64,000 nucleotides of DNA. It comes from Tieghemiomyces parasiticus. Its lineage: Eukaryota; Kickxellomycota; Dimargaritomycetes; Dimargaritales; Dimargaritaceae. The stretch covers positions 27,325 to 91,324 of the forward strand of contig JANBPT010000053.1 in NCBI GenBank assembly GCA_027575765.1, in the 5' to 3' direction. Below the pieces are notes generated by a model. It saw only the letters and a program-made list of their open reading frames with translations. It did no database searches and had not been told where the DNA came from. The translations under genes and the position numbers were made by a program. Positions 1 to 11,112 of the stretch are shown here, piece after piece (the first letter of the stretch is position 1; the number at the start of each line of letters is the position of its first letter).

Positions 1-1531
1 AACCTCGTTCCGCCCCTACACATCTCGCCCTTGGCCCGCGTCCGGTATGATAATGATCTCTTGGTCATGACCAATTGTCTCGTTCGGTTGGCCTTCGCCT
101 CCCGTGCCGACCCGGCCACCCTGCGGATCTTACTTGACCGCTACGGCCGGTCGGTGCGGTCGTTTCGTTACACGGATGACGACGTCCGAGCGGATAGCGG
201 TCACGATGAGGATAGTGAGTTTGACAGCGTCGAGGCGGAAGCGGATAGGCAGAGCCAAGTTGGACTACAGACCTGGTCGCTGTGGCGGCAGGAACATACC
301 GCGTGGTACTTGTACCTAAACACGCAGCTGGCCTTTATCGAATTGCAGCGCCGCCAGCAGAAACCCGATGGGATCGCGTTGGAAAAGGCGGAGTGGGGAC
401 GCTTGGTGGCCACACTGCAGTGCCAGTCTCTAAGTGCCCGACTTGCTCGGCTGCCCACGGCCTTGTCCGCCGTGACCGACCCGATACAGCATGGTAACGA
501 TATCGATGAGTTTGGCGAACCCGGAGGCATCGAACGCGGTGATCTGCTCTCGGGGCTCCAGGCCTCCCGGTTTTTCCTGGTTACCCGACTACTTTTAGAA
601 CTATCGGACGCGGCCACTTACGATTTGACGGCGTCAACTATGGGTGAGGCCGAAACAACCACGTCAACCGCACGGGGGGCTTGGCGGGCCCCAGACACTT
701 GGGTGGAATCCGCCCTACTCTGCGCAACCAGCGATCGTCAGCCCGTCTTGACTCAGCTCGGCCGGTGGGCCTATAGCGCCCTGCACCTTGCAGTGAATCT
801 ACAGTTCCAAATGTAAGCGATTCCCCTCCTCCCTCTCTCTCTCTCTCACGGCTATGCTGACGGGTACGCCGTCACTTTACTTTCCGGTTGGTTGAGGACT
901 ATCGACTCTGTATTAATTGATAAGCTTTCTAACCTGACTCGCCCACCACCGTCGCTACCCACCCCCTTACTAGCTTCCTCGAGTTTTACTCCCCATTCCG
1001 TGACACACCCTTCGCCGCTTCCATCTTCCACCTGGCCCTTCCAGGGGCCTTTGCCGAAGCGTCGGCCCCGGGATCTACGGGTGACCCCGCGGATAAGCTA
1101 CTCGCCGCGGTCGACCGCTACCTTAATTCTGACAGATATGAAGACGGCGTCTGTCCTGTGGAACTCCAGGAGTACTGGCGACGTTCGCTCGTTGAGTATG
1201 GTAGGGTAAGTTGGACTTTGAAAAGTTCTAGGTTTGTGTTGTTGGGTTTGTTTGCTTGCTTGCTAAAAAAAATGATGTGGAAAAAATGCTTCGATAGCTA
1301 TGAACCTCTGCTTAGCCCCATAGTCCGAAGGGTACTTGTTATCGCTCTCACACTAACCGCCACTCCCATAATGACGCATACCTCACCGTTTTGTACATCC
1401 ATCCCTTCCCTACCTGCCGACCGTACTATATGTATTGGAATGGTAAATGGCGTGCCCCCGCCTAATATTACGTCGCCATACCATGCCAGATCCAATTCAC
1501 TAACCAACTGCCTACTGTCGAAGGTGCTTGA
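1..1531 (+). CDS. 3' part of an unrecognised multi-exon gene (5' end outside window)
   Basis: An open frame enters from the left edge and runs to 812, where a GTAAGC donor follows; reading on hits TAA immediately. The proposed intron 813-973 contains a CT run and a CTAAC branch and ends TTACTAG. Exon 974-1205 then continues in exact phase, reading FLEFYSPFRDTPFAASIF, and ends at GTAAGT. A short last exon 1490-1531 (IQFTNQLPTVEGA, TGA) after GCCAG is possible but weak. The visible protein, about 360 residues, is helical-looking, with an acidic serine/aspartate-rich stretch near residues 45-75 and no signal peptide, membrane segment or catalytic motif I recognise. The phase match and conserved-looking exon 2 argue it is real. 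Function unknown. The true start lies upstream; the first in-window candidate near 31 is TTG, not ATG. Confidence 0.6.
813..973 (+). other. Intron with CT microsatellite
   Basis: GTAAGC donor at 813 and TAG acceptor at 972-973; removing it joins two open frames (AT + C). A (CT)n run at about 829-847 lies inside. The branch-like CTAAC is near 931. Confidence 0.55.
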
Positions 1532-2533
1532 GTAAACGGATTCATCTACGACCCGACCCCTCCCCCCTCTGGCACCTGAAGGGGGGGGGAGCGGTGATGA
1601 ACAGGAAGGGGTGGGAGCAATCCCTGCACCCTGCTTTGCTTACAGCAGGGTCGGCAGGGGTGTGTGCCATAAGGATCCCATGGGCAGAGTTATTTAAAGC
1701 AGATATTTAAGGGATAGGAAAAGGGGAGGAGCAGCTCCCTTGGGACTCTCTTTGGAGAATGATGATTGGGTCGATTAGCTGGCCGTTTCTCGCCATCCCT
1801 CCCCCTCTCCATGTCCTCCCAACGCGTCCACCACGATCCCCCTCTCTCCCCCTCCCCCGCCATCCCTCTCATGCCACTACCTATATTGATAGACTGTTTC
1901 TATTGGGGTGCCACCGCCACCCCCCCCCCTGAGCCACACATGATCGGCAAGGTTGTTTTTATCGGCTCACTTGCAGACACTCCACCTACCCCTCCCTTCC
2001 TCGTCCCAATGCGACTTGTGGTACAAGTCCCTGGTTTCAGCCCAACTAAAGACTGGTGCTACCCCCAATCGTGTCATTTTGTCAACGAACTCTGTTGCTT
2101 ACCGTTCAACATTCAGAGGAATGGGACAAACTAGGGGGTGTATTATGTAGAGTGGCTATAATACAGAGACGAGGGACGCCGGTGATAAAGAGAGGGGGGA
2201 TGGAAAATGTACACACCCCATCCACCCTCTTTCAAGTCCGGCCGATAAATATAAAGCTCTGCGCGTTGCAGAGCACAGATCAGACATGGAAACTACGGGC
2301 GGGATGATAAGAATATGTGGCAGGAGAAAGTCGAAGGGTCAGAGAGAATTAGGAGAATGGAGAAGCGGCGTAGAGATAAGGGTAGCGCAATACAGGGGGG
2401 GTATATATGCCTGAGAAAGCCACGGTGGGTGCGGTAATGGCCAACAACGGATACCACGGGGTTAGAACGTGGCTCGAGCGGTAGGTCAACACCACGCTAT
2501 GCAGTAGTCAGAGGTGAGGGGTAAAGGGGACGT
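1532..2533. other. Convergent intergenic region, no gene seen
   Basis: This lies between the 3' ends of the left-edge gene and the minus-strand Q-rich gene. It holds G and C homopolymers and pyrimidine-rich stretches, with a few open frames of up to 122 codons but low-complexity composition. I see no gene, RNA or repeat that I can support. Confidence 0.5.
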
Positions 2534-4678
2534 TCACCCCAATTGAAAGGCGTCCATGCTCACACCCATATTGACCGAGTCCATGGTTGTGACTTGAATG
2601 TACACTGTCTCGTCGAAGCGGTGGACGTACTGGCCGCTGCTCTCAAGGTAGGCCACGTTCACCTTCAGGTCGAAACTCTGGGCGTCGATGCCGGGGACGC
2701 CGCGGAGCACGTTATCTTCCCACTTGAGCCAGTTGGGTAGCCAGGGAGACTGGATGAAAGCCTTGGGGGCCTGTAGCTGGGGGTCCCAAATCTTGGGGGT
2801 CCACTCAAACTGCATCCCGATCACTGCGGGTTTAGGGTGTGGTGGCATAATGTACCGCTTAAACTCCTTAAACTCCCAGCACCCGGTGGGCATCTTGCGG
2901 GCCTCGACGTTGAGCACGTGGTTGCCCTTGGACTTGGACTTGTTGCCGTCGTCGTTGAAACGGCTAATGTACGGGTGGGTCTGTAGGAACTGTTTGACGT
3001 GCCGCGTGGGGATGCCGTCCTCGTCAATCCCCAAGCGCCGTACCTCCTCGTGAAACGCGTTGGTGAAGGACATGATACGGAACCTGAATGGCCGGAAATC
3101 TGTGGTTTGCTCCAGCTTGAGCATTTTCTTGGCCATCAGAGTCTGGTGAATTGTCTCACCGCGCGAGTCCGTGGCGCCCAGGTCCGAGCAGATGCGCTGC
3201 AGGAAACTGAAAAAAACCTCGCTCAGTCGCTGCTCCTGCTCGGGTGGAAGGGGGGCCATGAGCTGTGGCTGGCGAGTGGACCCCACCCCGCTACTACTGG
3301 GGGAGTCCTTCACGGCCCCGGGGCTGCTTCGCGCGGCCCGGCCCCGCGGCCGCGGCGTGGCGTGGCTCTCACCGTGTTCGACGGGGCTCTCGGCCTGGCC
3401 GCTAGGGGTGTCGGTTGGGGTCCCATGGGCGGCGGCGGCCGGTTCCATGTGGTGGGCGGCTTTTGGTGGCATCGCCGTCGGCAAGGTGTAGCCATTGAGG
3501 TTCATGTGCGGGTTGGCGGAACCGTTGGGCAGGTGCAGATGAGAACGGTCCACCGTCGGGTTGTAGGGCTGGGCCATGGTGCCCGAGGCCTGGCCGTGGG
3601 CATGCGGGTGAGCTGGGAGTGCGTGTGGGTACTGGGCGCGGTGCTGCTGCTGTTGAGTAGGGGGTGGTGGCAGCTGCTGTTGGGAGGCGAGATGTTGCTG
3701 TTGGTGGTGGTGGCTGTTCGTAGGTGGCTGCGGGGTCGGGGCTGCCTGTGGCTGGTGGTGCTGCGGGGGTGGGAGCGGGGGTGGTGGCTGTTGTTGCTGC
3801 TGCTGCTGTTGGTGGTGCTGATGCTGTTGTTGTTGCTGCTGCTGCTGCTGGCGCTGGCGCTGCTTTTGGCGCATGTCGTTCACGGCCATCATGCTGGCCA
3901 TGCTGGCGGCGGCGTTGGTGTTGGCTTCGCCGGCGGGGTCGCTCCCGTGGCCGTTGCTCAAGCCGTTGACGTTCAAGCCGTGCAGTGCGGAGGCCCCATT
4001 GGTTGCCGGGGTCGAGGCCGGCTTGAACCCTGCGGCGGCGGTAGAACCAGCTTTGGACTTCTTCGTGGCGCCCGACGCTGGGGGGTCGGCCACGTCAGGA
4101 TCAGACTTGCGCTTCCCTGGCCACCGCCGGCCATCCGAGGTGGTGGTGGTGGTGAGGGGGGCACCTGGAAGGGTTGGGGCACCAATAATGGTGTTAGGGG
4201 TGCTGGTCTCGCTAATAGCCCCGATTTCCTCGTAGAGGTTCAGTAGCACGGCAATGGATTTGGAGGCCAGCTGGAGCTGCCGGATAGCCTCGTCCTCACG
4301 CTCCTCAGCGAACAGTCCGTAGGCAGTCTGGGCCCGCTCGGCAGCACTGGACTCACAGGGTAACAGAGAGGAGTTGGTAGGCAAGGGTTAGCAGGAGTGA
4401 GGACAGCGGGGGTGAGAGATCGCGTACACGTACGCGTGCGGGGAAAAATCATGGGGGTGCGGTATGGCCAGCGAAAAAGGTGGCCAGAAACAGTCAGCAC
4501 ACACACAATAAACTACAGCCGTTATACGGGTGACTAGTAGGATCGGTGATCTTTTAACCACCCACCCGGTAGACCGGCAGCAGCAGGGGGGGGGGAACAG
4601 CAGTCTACCGGCCAGTTCTCGTAGCTCTGAGGCTAAACACGTCACTTACTTTCGGTATAGGTTCAATAGTTGACGCAT
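2534..4678 (-). CDS. Q-rich protein with MIT-like N-terminus and conserved C-terminal domain
   Basis: Two exons: 4678-4650 (ATG, 29 nt, ends AA before GTAAGT) and 4346-2534; the intron 4649-4347 ends GTCCAG after a CTAAC branch. Splicing gives MRQLLNLYRN joined to AAERAQTAYGLFAEEREDEA, an unbroken helical hairpin resembling an MIT/three-helix domain (residues about 1-50). The middle is disordered: a basic Pro/Ala segment with a KRK patch, then a long Gln/His/Pro tract (about residues 160-260) encoded by CAG/CAA repeats. The last 230 residues form a conserved-looking folded domain rich in aromatics, with the patch PWLPNWLKWEDN near the end. This architecture suggests a nuclear or transcriptional regulator, but that is inference; I cannot name the family. 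The TTG-initiated open frame that extends past the splice acceptor is intron. The stop is TGA at 2536-2534. Confidence 0.8.
3640..3870 (-). repeat. CAG/CAA trinucleotide tract coding for polyglutamine/histidine
   Basis: On the minus strand this reads as long interrupted runs of CAG, CAA, CAC and CAT codons, giving Q-, H- and P-rich peptide. On the plus strand it appears as CTG/TTG/GTG runs, which create spurious Leu/Val-rich open frames there. Confidence 0.85.
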
Positions 4679-7489
4679 CGTTCAAGGCAGTAATTAAATG
4701 GAATGGCCAGGGTCCAACCGCTCCCAGAGAGTGATATACTATGTGTCGAGGGGGGGCACGGGGTATAGGGTTACAGTAGGTGAAGTAAGGCGCAGTGGGG
4801 CAGCTATAGGTTAGTATGGGCTACGATAGCATAGCAGGCGGGCGCTGCCGAAGAGCCAAGCTGGACACGCGTCTCAACGTAGGGAGGCGACGCCCCGCCC
4901 GCGCCACGGCCGCTGCCAGAGCGACGGGTCGAACCTGGCCTGCGTGCCGCTTGACTATAGCCGAGAGCCGTCCGTACTAGCCCGCCCATCGGCCGGGTTG
5001 GCGAATGTTTATACTTACTTCTTGCGCGAGCGGAGGAGGTGATGAGGTGGGGTGCCCGGGCAATTGGGCGACACCTCCGGGAGTCAAAAGGGGGGTGAGG
5101 TGAAGGAAGAGGGTCGGGGCACTGCACAAGAAGGTAGACAACCACAAGTATTTCAACACAAGAGGGTCCACCAAAGGACCTCACACACACATACAAAATT
5201 GTAAGTGGTTGCAACGAAAGGGGACTCCTAACAAGGGTGACGAGACGTGGCGGCAAAAGAAAGAGAAAGAAAGAGAGGTGTATGGTTGGGGAACAAAATG
5301 TGGGGGAGGGGAGGGAAGAGGGGGCGAACCCCGGCCTTTAAAAATGGGGGAGGACCGCGGCCAAGCGAGCAAGGATGACGATAAGGGAGGGGACAAGCAT
5401 CCCACATGTCGGACCATGGGCGGGATGGGCCGGCCTGGACGCGTGGGTGGTGCTGGAGGGCCGCTGCGAAGCTCCCATTGGGGAGGCGGTGCATTGGGAA
5501 GAAAAAAATGGGCTAGAGTGGTTGAACTGGCGAGTCAGCGGCCGCGGCAGACCTAGTAGCAGCTCTGGCTGCGGGCGAGATGACCAGGTGGGGCCAGGAG
5601 TGGGGGGGTGGGCGAGCCCGTGGGTATTCCCGTCCTCGAGCGATAGCCAATAGGGAGCATGGCCATTGCAGCGCGTTCCATTCTCAAAACTCCCCCTCCC
5701 CCTTTGCCTCTCATCTCCCATGCGACGGCAGAGTGCCAGCGGTGGGATTGCCCATCACTGGAGTGCAGAAAAAGGGGGGAGGCGAGGGAAGGCAGGATAC
5801 AAGAGTGCCGGCTGAGAGTGAATGAGGCGAAGGAACAGAGGCTGGGCCCGACGCTGGCCGGGTGTGTGCCACAATAGCCAGCGCCAAGCTGTGGTTGGAA
5901 CCGCAATTTACCACCCAGCCGGAATAGCCCCCCCCCCGAATCAGAGCCAGAGCGTGGAAGGCTGGCCACACTCCCCCCATCCCCAAGCCTGCGATGAACA
6001 GCGTCCGTTGCGGGATAGAGCAGTATGCACACACATACGTGGGGCGGTCATGACCGTTCATAAAGCCCTGGGCAGGTGATACGCAGTATCCTCCAACTGC
6101 GTTGCATACTTATTTACGCCGTATGTGCGTCCGCTGCGGCCATGCCCAAGAAGAGGGATGTAGACAACATCAACTCCACCATCTGGGCAAACTGCCCGCC
6201 AACCTAGCAGAACCTCGGGCCCGCTCGGCCCTCCCTCCCCTCTTCATTTCACCCGCTTGGGAAAGGGTGGCGTTGCCAATACAAATTCCCCAACCCCTTT
6301 CATTCCAGCGGCGAGCGTGATTGGTGGGATTAGATGACCCCTCACACACTCGTACACCCCGGTGGACCGTCACCCCCCCCCCGTAGGGCTATGGTGATGG
6401 AGCAGAGGGGTGGAAGGGGGGATGGCACTTTACGCGCTCCGTGTAACGACGTATCAGGCTGCTGCCCTCTTCCTCAGTCACCTTCCTCGAGACCGATGGA
6501 TCTTTAATTATCTAGCTGCTCGGATTGGACTATGGCTCGCGTTGCGTTGGGGCATGCTTCCTGCATTAAACTTTGAAGGGCTGTGCGGGTGCCTGGGGAA
6601 GTGACTACACTCTACTTAGCACCCCACAGCCCCCCCTGTAATCCCCAGCCCAACATAGTGGCGCGATTGCAACGGTAAACCGTCTGCACCACTGGCATAA
6701 AACAGCGGCAGGTAACACCCCCTACGCAGCAGTGATGCCCGCTACACATTGTCGAATACTGAGGATGCGGAGGCGAGGGGCGGGCATTATGGTAAGCAGG
6801 GAGAGTTACTAGGCAACAAGCGAGCCCGACCACGCCAAAATCGGCAAGACCCTTCGGTTAGTAATTTAAGGGCCGCCGCCCTCCCTACATTGCCTGTCGG
6901 CCTCACTAGGCAGCGTCAGCTCACTCGGCCTAAGCTGCGGCCACAGCCTGTGGCTACCATATTATGCTTAGGAGCGCCCACAACAGGCTTGTCCAAGCCA
7001 AGCGGAATCTGGCCAGCTATCCATGTGGGTAGCAAGAGGGTGGGAACGCAAGCCGCGCCGATTAAATTGTAATACACATGTCACTTATTGGACAGTGCAG
7101 GAGAAGCTCAGTTATAAAAAAAAGAATAAAAGGAGGGGTGTTTGCTTCGCAGATAGTAGGGAGCCAATCAATGGTGCTGTGTTTATTTACGTTAGTCGGC
7201 ACTCTCATTGTCGAAATTGGCACGATTGACCAATGCACCCTTCTCTGCATCGCCTATGCACCCGCTAACCGACCACGTCGCGTGACCGCAGCATTCACCT
7301 AGCATTGTTGCTGGAATTCGATACCTGCTGAGCTCATCTGACAGCTTTGATGGGTCGCTACTCCCACAATAATCCCCTTCCTACTCTGCGATTCACAACG
7401 TGCCACCTACCCCTCTCACGCCACTCCCGTGCATCTTGCAACCTGGTTATTTAGATAATTGCACCGTCCAGCCTTCTGCTAAGTCCACC
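4679..7489. other. Intergenic region between divergent genes, no gene seen
   Basis: A 2.8 kb divergent spacer upstream of the Q-rich gene (-) and the CAF-1 gene (+). DNA just upstream of the minus gene (about 4700-5700) is strongly pyrimidine-rich on the minus strand, as is usual for leaders in this window. Overlapping open frames of 60-160 codons occur on both strands around 5200-6100, but they are low complexity and overlap in several frames. I could not support a gene. Confidence 0.5.
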
Positions 7490-10400
7490 ATGTCTGACCC
7501 GCCTCCTGTGGGGTCCATAGAGGTACCCTGTCTGCCAGCAGATGAGCCTTGCGAGGACTACATGTCACCCGTTCCCGGCCCGCCTATCGTGGTTGACTCT
7601 CCCCCACCTGCGCTGGCCGTGGCTCACATGGTGGACATTTCTCGGAAACCATCATCGCCAGCCACGTCTGCACTACCGGATGTGGTCCCTCCGACTCCAG
7701 TCTCCAGGAAATCCCGCGTCAAGGTCGCCGACGGGCCTACCTTGACCACCCACGACATCATATCCTTCAAGAATCGACGTATTAGCTGTACTGAAACCAA
7801 GTTGGACCTGGTACTTCACCCAGTCACTATAACCGGTAGGTTATCCCTTAGGAGGCCTGCGCATACCAATTCAGGTCTAGTATAGCACACCGTCATCGTC
7901 GTCTCAATTGCAGACTAACAATTTGAAGCCCCTTTTCCACGTCCTTCCAACTCGTATTTAACCTAAAGCCCTCGCCGAGTTCCACCGATTGCGAAGTGAG
8001 CGCATGTCAACGTCAGCCGAGAGGCCAGTCTTTGTTGAGTTCCCCACATATCTCTACGCCTTGGTTGCTGCCTTAGTACAGGACAAAGCTCAAGGTATCG
8101 ACCTCCTCGCCCTCCATGTACGAGACATTCTCTACCCCACGGGGTGCCTACCACCCTCGTCCGCCGCCGCCGATGAAATTATCCCATTGTCTGCCCTCGC
8201 TCGGGTCATCAACGACGTCGCGGAGCGCGTCAACTACGGCCTGGACCCTAGTGCCATTCCTACCGATTCCGTAACACCTGTCATCCCCCCACACCACCAT
8301 GTCACGTTATACCGCTGGGAAATACGCTACCCCGCCGTCTATTTCGATCCCGAAATGGTGACCTTCCTTGCCGAGCGCCGTATGAGACGTGAGGCTGCGG
8401 CTCAGAAACTGGCCTTACAATTCAGTTCCCTTAAGCCGGAAGAGGCCGAGGGCATCTTGCAGGTACCCAACCAAGCCCGGCGGACCAAGAAACGGGTACG
8501 AGACGACCCACCGACGGACGAGATAAGCAAACCGTCCCCCGACAAGGTAGGTATTCGATCGAGGATCACACGAATGCCCCAGACTTAGGTTGATTGGGAA
8601 CTGCTGGTCAGTGCAACTAAGGCCCAGCTTGGTCACTCATCTGGCACACTTTTTTATTCATTTTACTTGTTACTTTAACCAACCCAGGCCGACGAAGCGA
8701 CAGAGAACAGCGACTGCCAGATCATCGCGGCAGCGGAAGACGGGGTGATCCAACCGCCCGAGCCAGTCTTCAAGAAGCATAAGGTAAGGGGTTCACATTT
8801 AGTGGGCGGTCGAGTTTCCAAGAGCCCCGTGGCAGCTGCATGATAATGCTCTACCGAGTGTACCACTAACCCTAATTCGCGTATCCCCACTTATCCATAT
8901 CTCACCATTCCTTGTCATCAGCCTGACAAGGAAGCCCTCAACAGCCAGGTAAGTGTCGAAATATTTTCACGGGCTAGGCCAACCCGCATTGCGTCATGGC
9001 TCTAGTGCTGCTTAATGCATCCGTTCACAAATGACTTTTCTAATCGCTTCTCTGTAGCGCACCCTCCCCCCCTAACCTGCCTTGTTCAGACTAAGCTACA
9101 GGGCTTTTTCGTCAAGGTTGCCAAACCGGAGCCGAACGCAGCCACGGCTGCCGCCGCGGTGGATCCCACCGCGAAGGACCCTCCCAGCGTCAAGAGCGAC
9201 TACGAAAGGGTATTCCGACCCTTCTATGTGCGACCCACCATGAGCGTGGCACCGATTTGTCCTTCGGATGTCAGACTGGGGCCTGATTTTGATCGGCTCG
9301 TGCTGAGCGGTACGCCAGTCGAGCCAGGTAGGTCATGACGAGCAGGGTGGGAGAGGGGGGGGGTGGTGCTTTACCCCGGTCGAATAACTTTTGAGATCGG
9401 TCAGGATACATCGTCACTAACACGAGTCCGAATTACCCACCACCCGCACCTTGTTTCCTGTGCAGTACCAGAGCTCCGTCGCCAGTTTGATCGGGCTGCT
9501 TACCGTCGCCAGGTCCTGGCCTATGAAAGGTCCCGGCTGCGGCCCTGCTCCATCGTAAGCGACCCGACCGCCACAACCACCACCGCCCCAGTCGCTGTAG
9601 ATGATTCCGGGTGGGCGGAAGCCAGCACCGCAGCCGTGCCCATCGATCTAGAGGCTGCCAACGAACCCAGCCAGATCATTATCGAAGATGAGGCGCAGCC
9701 GTATCGCTTGGCCATCTTCAAGCTCCTACAGTTCACGGAAAACATCCGGCCACCGTACTATGGCACCTGGTCCAAGACTAGCCGCACCGTCACGGGCCGG
9801 CGGTTCGACCGCAAAGACACCGCGCAACTAGACTACGAGGTGGATAGTGAGGCCGAGTGGGAGCTCGACGAGGAGGGCGAGGATCTGGCTAGCGATGACG
9901 ACGGGGAACTGGACGGTGACGACGAGCTCGAAACGGAAGGTGGCCTTAGCGGGGCCGGGGCCCAAGCCGGTCGGGCAGCTGGTCGTGGGCCCACCGGTGA
10001 CGACGAGGAAGCCACCGGCTGGCTCGTACCGGAAGGATACTTATCCGACGATGAGATCCTCAGCGACGCTGAGGATGAACTGGGCGGCTCCACTAAGCCC
10101 AAACTCGGCCGACGCCCCGTCCAGCCCCTCGTCCCCGTGATCCTGGGACCATGTTTCCACGCGGCAGGACTACCCCCATCCGCCGCCCTGCGAAGCCTAG
10201 CACAGTACCGAGCCAAACCGCTAGATGGCGCGCCCTGGCCGCTGGTCATCCCACGCCAGCCTGCTACGCCACCACCTAGCTCCCCCATGGCAACCGCGCA
10301 GACCCCGTTGCCCCTTCCGGTCAGGTTGGCAGCTAATGCTACTGCCACCAATGCCCCGGAATCTGTGCCTAGCACGCCTAGCAAATCCGCCGTCGCCTCT

Positions 10401-11045
10401 ACCGTACTCGCCGATAGTTCGGTGACCGAATCCCTATCGCCGACGGTACGTCGAAAACCCAAACCCGAGGGCACTGACCTACTGACCATCGCCACACTAA
10501 CCCATGGCAGTGCCTACGCCCTCCCGCTCTTGATTGAACGCTGTCATCGGGCCCTCCCGACCTTCTCCAAGAACCAGTTGGACCACGCCATCAAGGAGAT
10601 GGCCGTCAAGGAGAAACGGGACGGCCGGACACGGCCGCACTGGTTTGTTACGGACGCCACTCTCCTCTCGCAGCTACCGCCGCTTTTGCCAGCACTACCG
10701 GCTGTCACCGAGACGGCAGAATCCGGGACTGGCTCGACCACCACGCCAGTATCCACCACCCCACGTAAGGTGGTGACAACCAAGCCATCCGCCACACCGT
10801 TAACCGCGTCCAAAGGGAGATCGTTGCACCAGGCCAGCCTGGCAGCTTTCGTAGAAACGACCCGCAAGCGTGAAGACGACGGTACGGTGAAAGATGATGG
10901 TACGGAGGATCCACCGGCCGAGACCAATGCCAAGCTGCCGCGGACCGGCTTTATTATCGAGATTCCGTCCAGTCCAGTCCAGTTCCCATCCACCGGTTTG
11001 CCCAGCGCTCTGCAGGTGACCCCGCCCGACCAGGGCCGGTTATAG
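7490..11045 (+). CDS. Chromatin assembly factor 1 large subunit (CAF-1 p150 / Rlf2-Cac1 type)
   Basis: Largest subunit of the nuclear histone chaperone that deposits H3-H4 behind replication forks. Six exons close in frame: 7490-7835, 7969-8546, 8688-8783, 8922-8948 (27 nt), 9090-9327 and 9466-11045; 954 residues. Exon 4 ends with Gln and exon 5 begins TKLQGFF, creating a perfect PIP box QTKLQGFF (349-356; QxxLxxFF) for PCNA binding. Residues about 514-600 are the family's hallmark acidic ED segment: KLLQFTENIRPPYYGTWSK, then DYEVDSEAEWE and a long Asp/Glu run, ending in a GWLVPEGYLSDDE motif. Residues about 765-825 look like the C-terminal winged helix. The human and yeast proteins share the order PIP, acidic core, WHD; the KER coiled coil is not obvious here. 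The start ATG follows TCCACC. Identification is secure; exon 1-2 boundaries are the least certain. Confidence 0.93.
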
Positions 11046-11081
11046 TCGCATGACAATTTCCTGCATCACCGCGTAACTCTT

Positions 11082-11112
<31 letters not shown>

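Noticed and set aside
2999..4246. 415-codon plus-strand open frame rich in Leu/Val/Gly
   Set aside because: Exact antisense of the Q-rich gene; it exists because CAG repeats read as CTG on the other strand.
5553..6061. Overlapping minus frames of 116-159 codons upstream of the Q-rich gene
   Set aside because: They overlap each other in different frames, are low complexity and lack splice or family support; probably leader/promoter DNA.
9833..10495. 220-codon minus frame
   Set aside because: Antisense of the acidic and Pro/Thr-rich part of CAF-1; Ser-rich shadow composition.
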